Below are positions 5,628 to 5,754 of a DNA stretch of 5,754 bases, piece after piece. Within the stretch, counting starts at the first letter, position 1. Each line of letters starts with the position of its first letter. Source of the stretch: an uncultured Oscillospiraceae bacterium (GTDB taxonomy: Bacteria > Bacillota > Clostridia > Oscillospirales > Acutalibacteraceae); NCBI GenBank assembly GCA_900543395.1, contig UQQT01000071.1, positions 1 through 5,754 on the forward strand. The letters are read 5' to 3'. The notes beneath the pieces were generated by a model that saw only the letters and a list, made by a program, of their open reading frames with translations, was not told the origin of the DNA and made no database searches. The position numbers were made by a program, and so were the translations under genes.

Positions 5628-5681
5628 TCAGCTTATCGAAAAAGTTGTTTTCGACAAGCTGTGAGACTGTCGGGAATGTGC
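5627..5681 (+). repeat. 55-nt intergenic repeat, right copy
   Basis: It matches the reverse complement of 1-55 at 52 of 55 positions. The hairpin arms are 5629-5642 and 5648-5661 with a 5-nt loop AGTTG. One of the three differences (A at 5635) creates an A-C mismatch in the 14-bp stem; another lies in the loop; the third is at 5674 in the tail. The repeat ends TGAGACTGTCG, then GGAATGTGC. It sits immediately 3' of the deacetylase hairpin, in the same relative orientation to its gene as the left copy. Confidence 0.9.
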
Positions 5682-5754
5682 CTGAATTTCGTTTTCTTTC
5701 CGGCACTCTGCAACACCTAAAACTTTACAAGCATTGTGTCGTATGACAGTGTTT
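5682..5754. other. Unassigned intergenic end of the window
   Basis: No credible coding region, promoter or RNA is visible. The only structure is the near-palindrome TGTCGTATGACA (5737-5748), too short to interpret without the downstream neighbour. Confidence 0.5.

Noticed and set aside
1..5681. Composite transposon bounded by the inverted 55-nt repeats
   Set aside because: No transposase, resolvase or target-site duplication is visible, and each repeat sits in a matching position 3' of its neighbouring gene with its own hairpin, which fits a dispersed 3'-end element better than transposon ends.
5524..5706. 60-aa open frame on the minus strand at the right end
   Set aside because: Runs through the terminator hairpin and the 55-nt repeat, and has no recognisable domain.
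5737..5748. Near-palindrome TGTCGTATGACA as an operator
   Set aside because: Short arms with a G-T mismatch and no downstream gene visible; cannot be separated from chance.

Overview
The window reads as a cell-surface (envelope polysaccharide) locus of an uncultured-type Clostridia/Firmicutes bacterium. The reasons are strong AGGAG/GAGGAG ribosome binding sites, TTGACA/TATAAT-type promoters in AT-rich gaps, a short lysine-led lipoprotein-free signal peptide, and a membrane-anchored NodB deacetylase carrying bacterial Ig-like repeats. The genus cannot be fixed from sequence alone. No RNA genes, CRISPR array, transposase or integrase were found.

Layout. Position 1 to about 80 is a non-coding 3' module: a 55-nt repeat and a hairpin, both lying downstream of a leftward gene. 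101-1267 (minus) encodes a secreted calcineurin-like metallophosphoesterase with its own good promoter (1311-1339). 1268-1484 is an AT-rich gap with that promoter and two inverted repeats. 1485-2750 and 2763-3617 (minus) form a two-gene operon: an ABC-2 polysaccharide-export permease (Wzm/TagG type) followed by its ATPase, which has a Wzt-type C-terminal domain. 3618-4010 is a 393-nt divergent control region with a leftward promoter candidate, A/T tracts, two rightward promoter candidates, a long hairpin, and a palindrome overlapping a -10 box. 4011-5513 (plus) encodes a membrane-anchored polysaccharide deacetylase with three Ig-like repeats. 5601-5681 is a second copy of the hairpin-plus-repeat module, again 3' of a gene, so the two 55-nt repeats (52/55 identical) face each other in inverted orientation around nearly the whole window.

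How it may work together (inference). The ABC transporter would export a lipid-linked glycan across the membrane. The divergently transcribed deacetylase acts outside the cell on N-acetylated glycan (peptidoglycan or the exported polymer). The secreted phosphoesterase acts on an unknown phosphorylated extracellular substrate. No glycosyltransferase lies in the window, so the exported polymer cannot be named. The least expected element is the repeated tandem-hairpin module at both 3' ends; the protein families themselves are all familiar.
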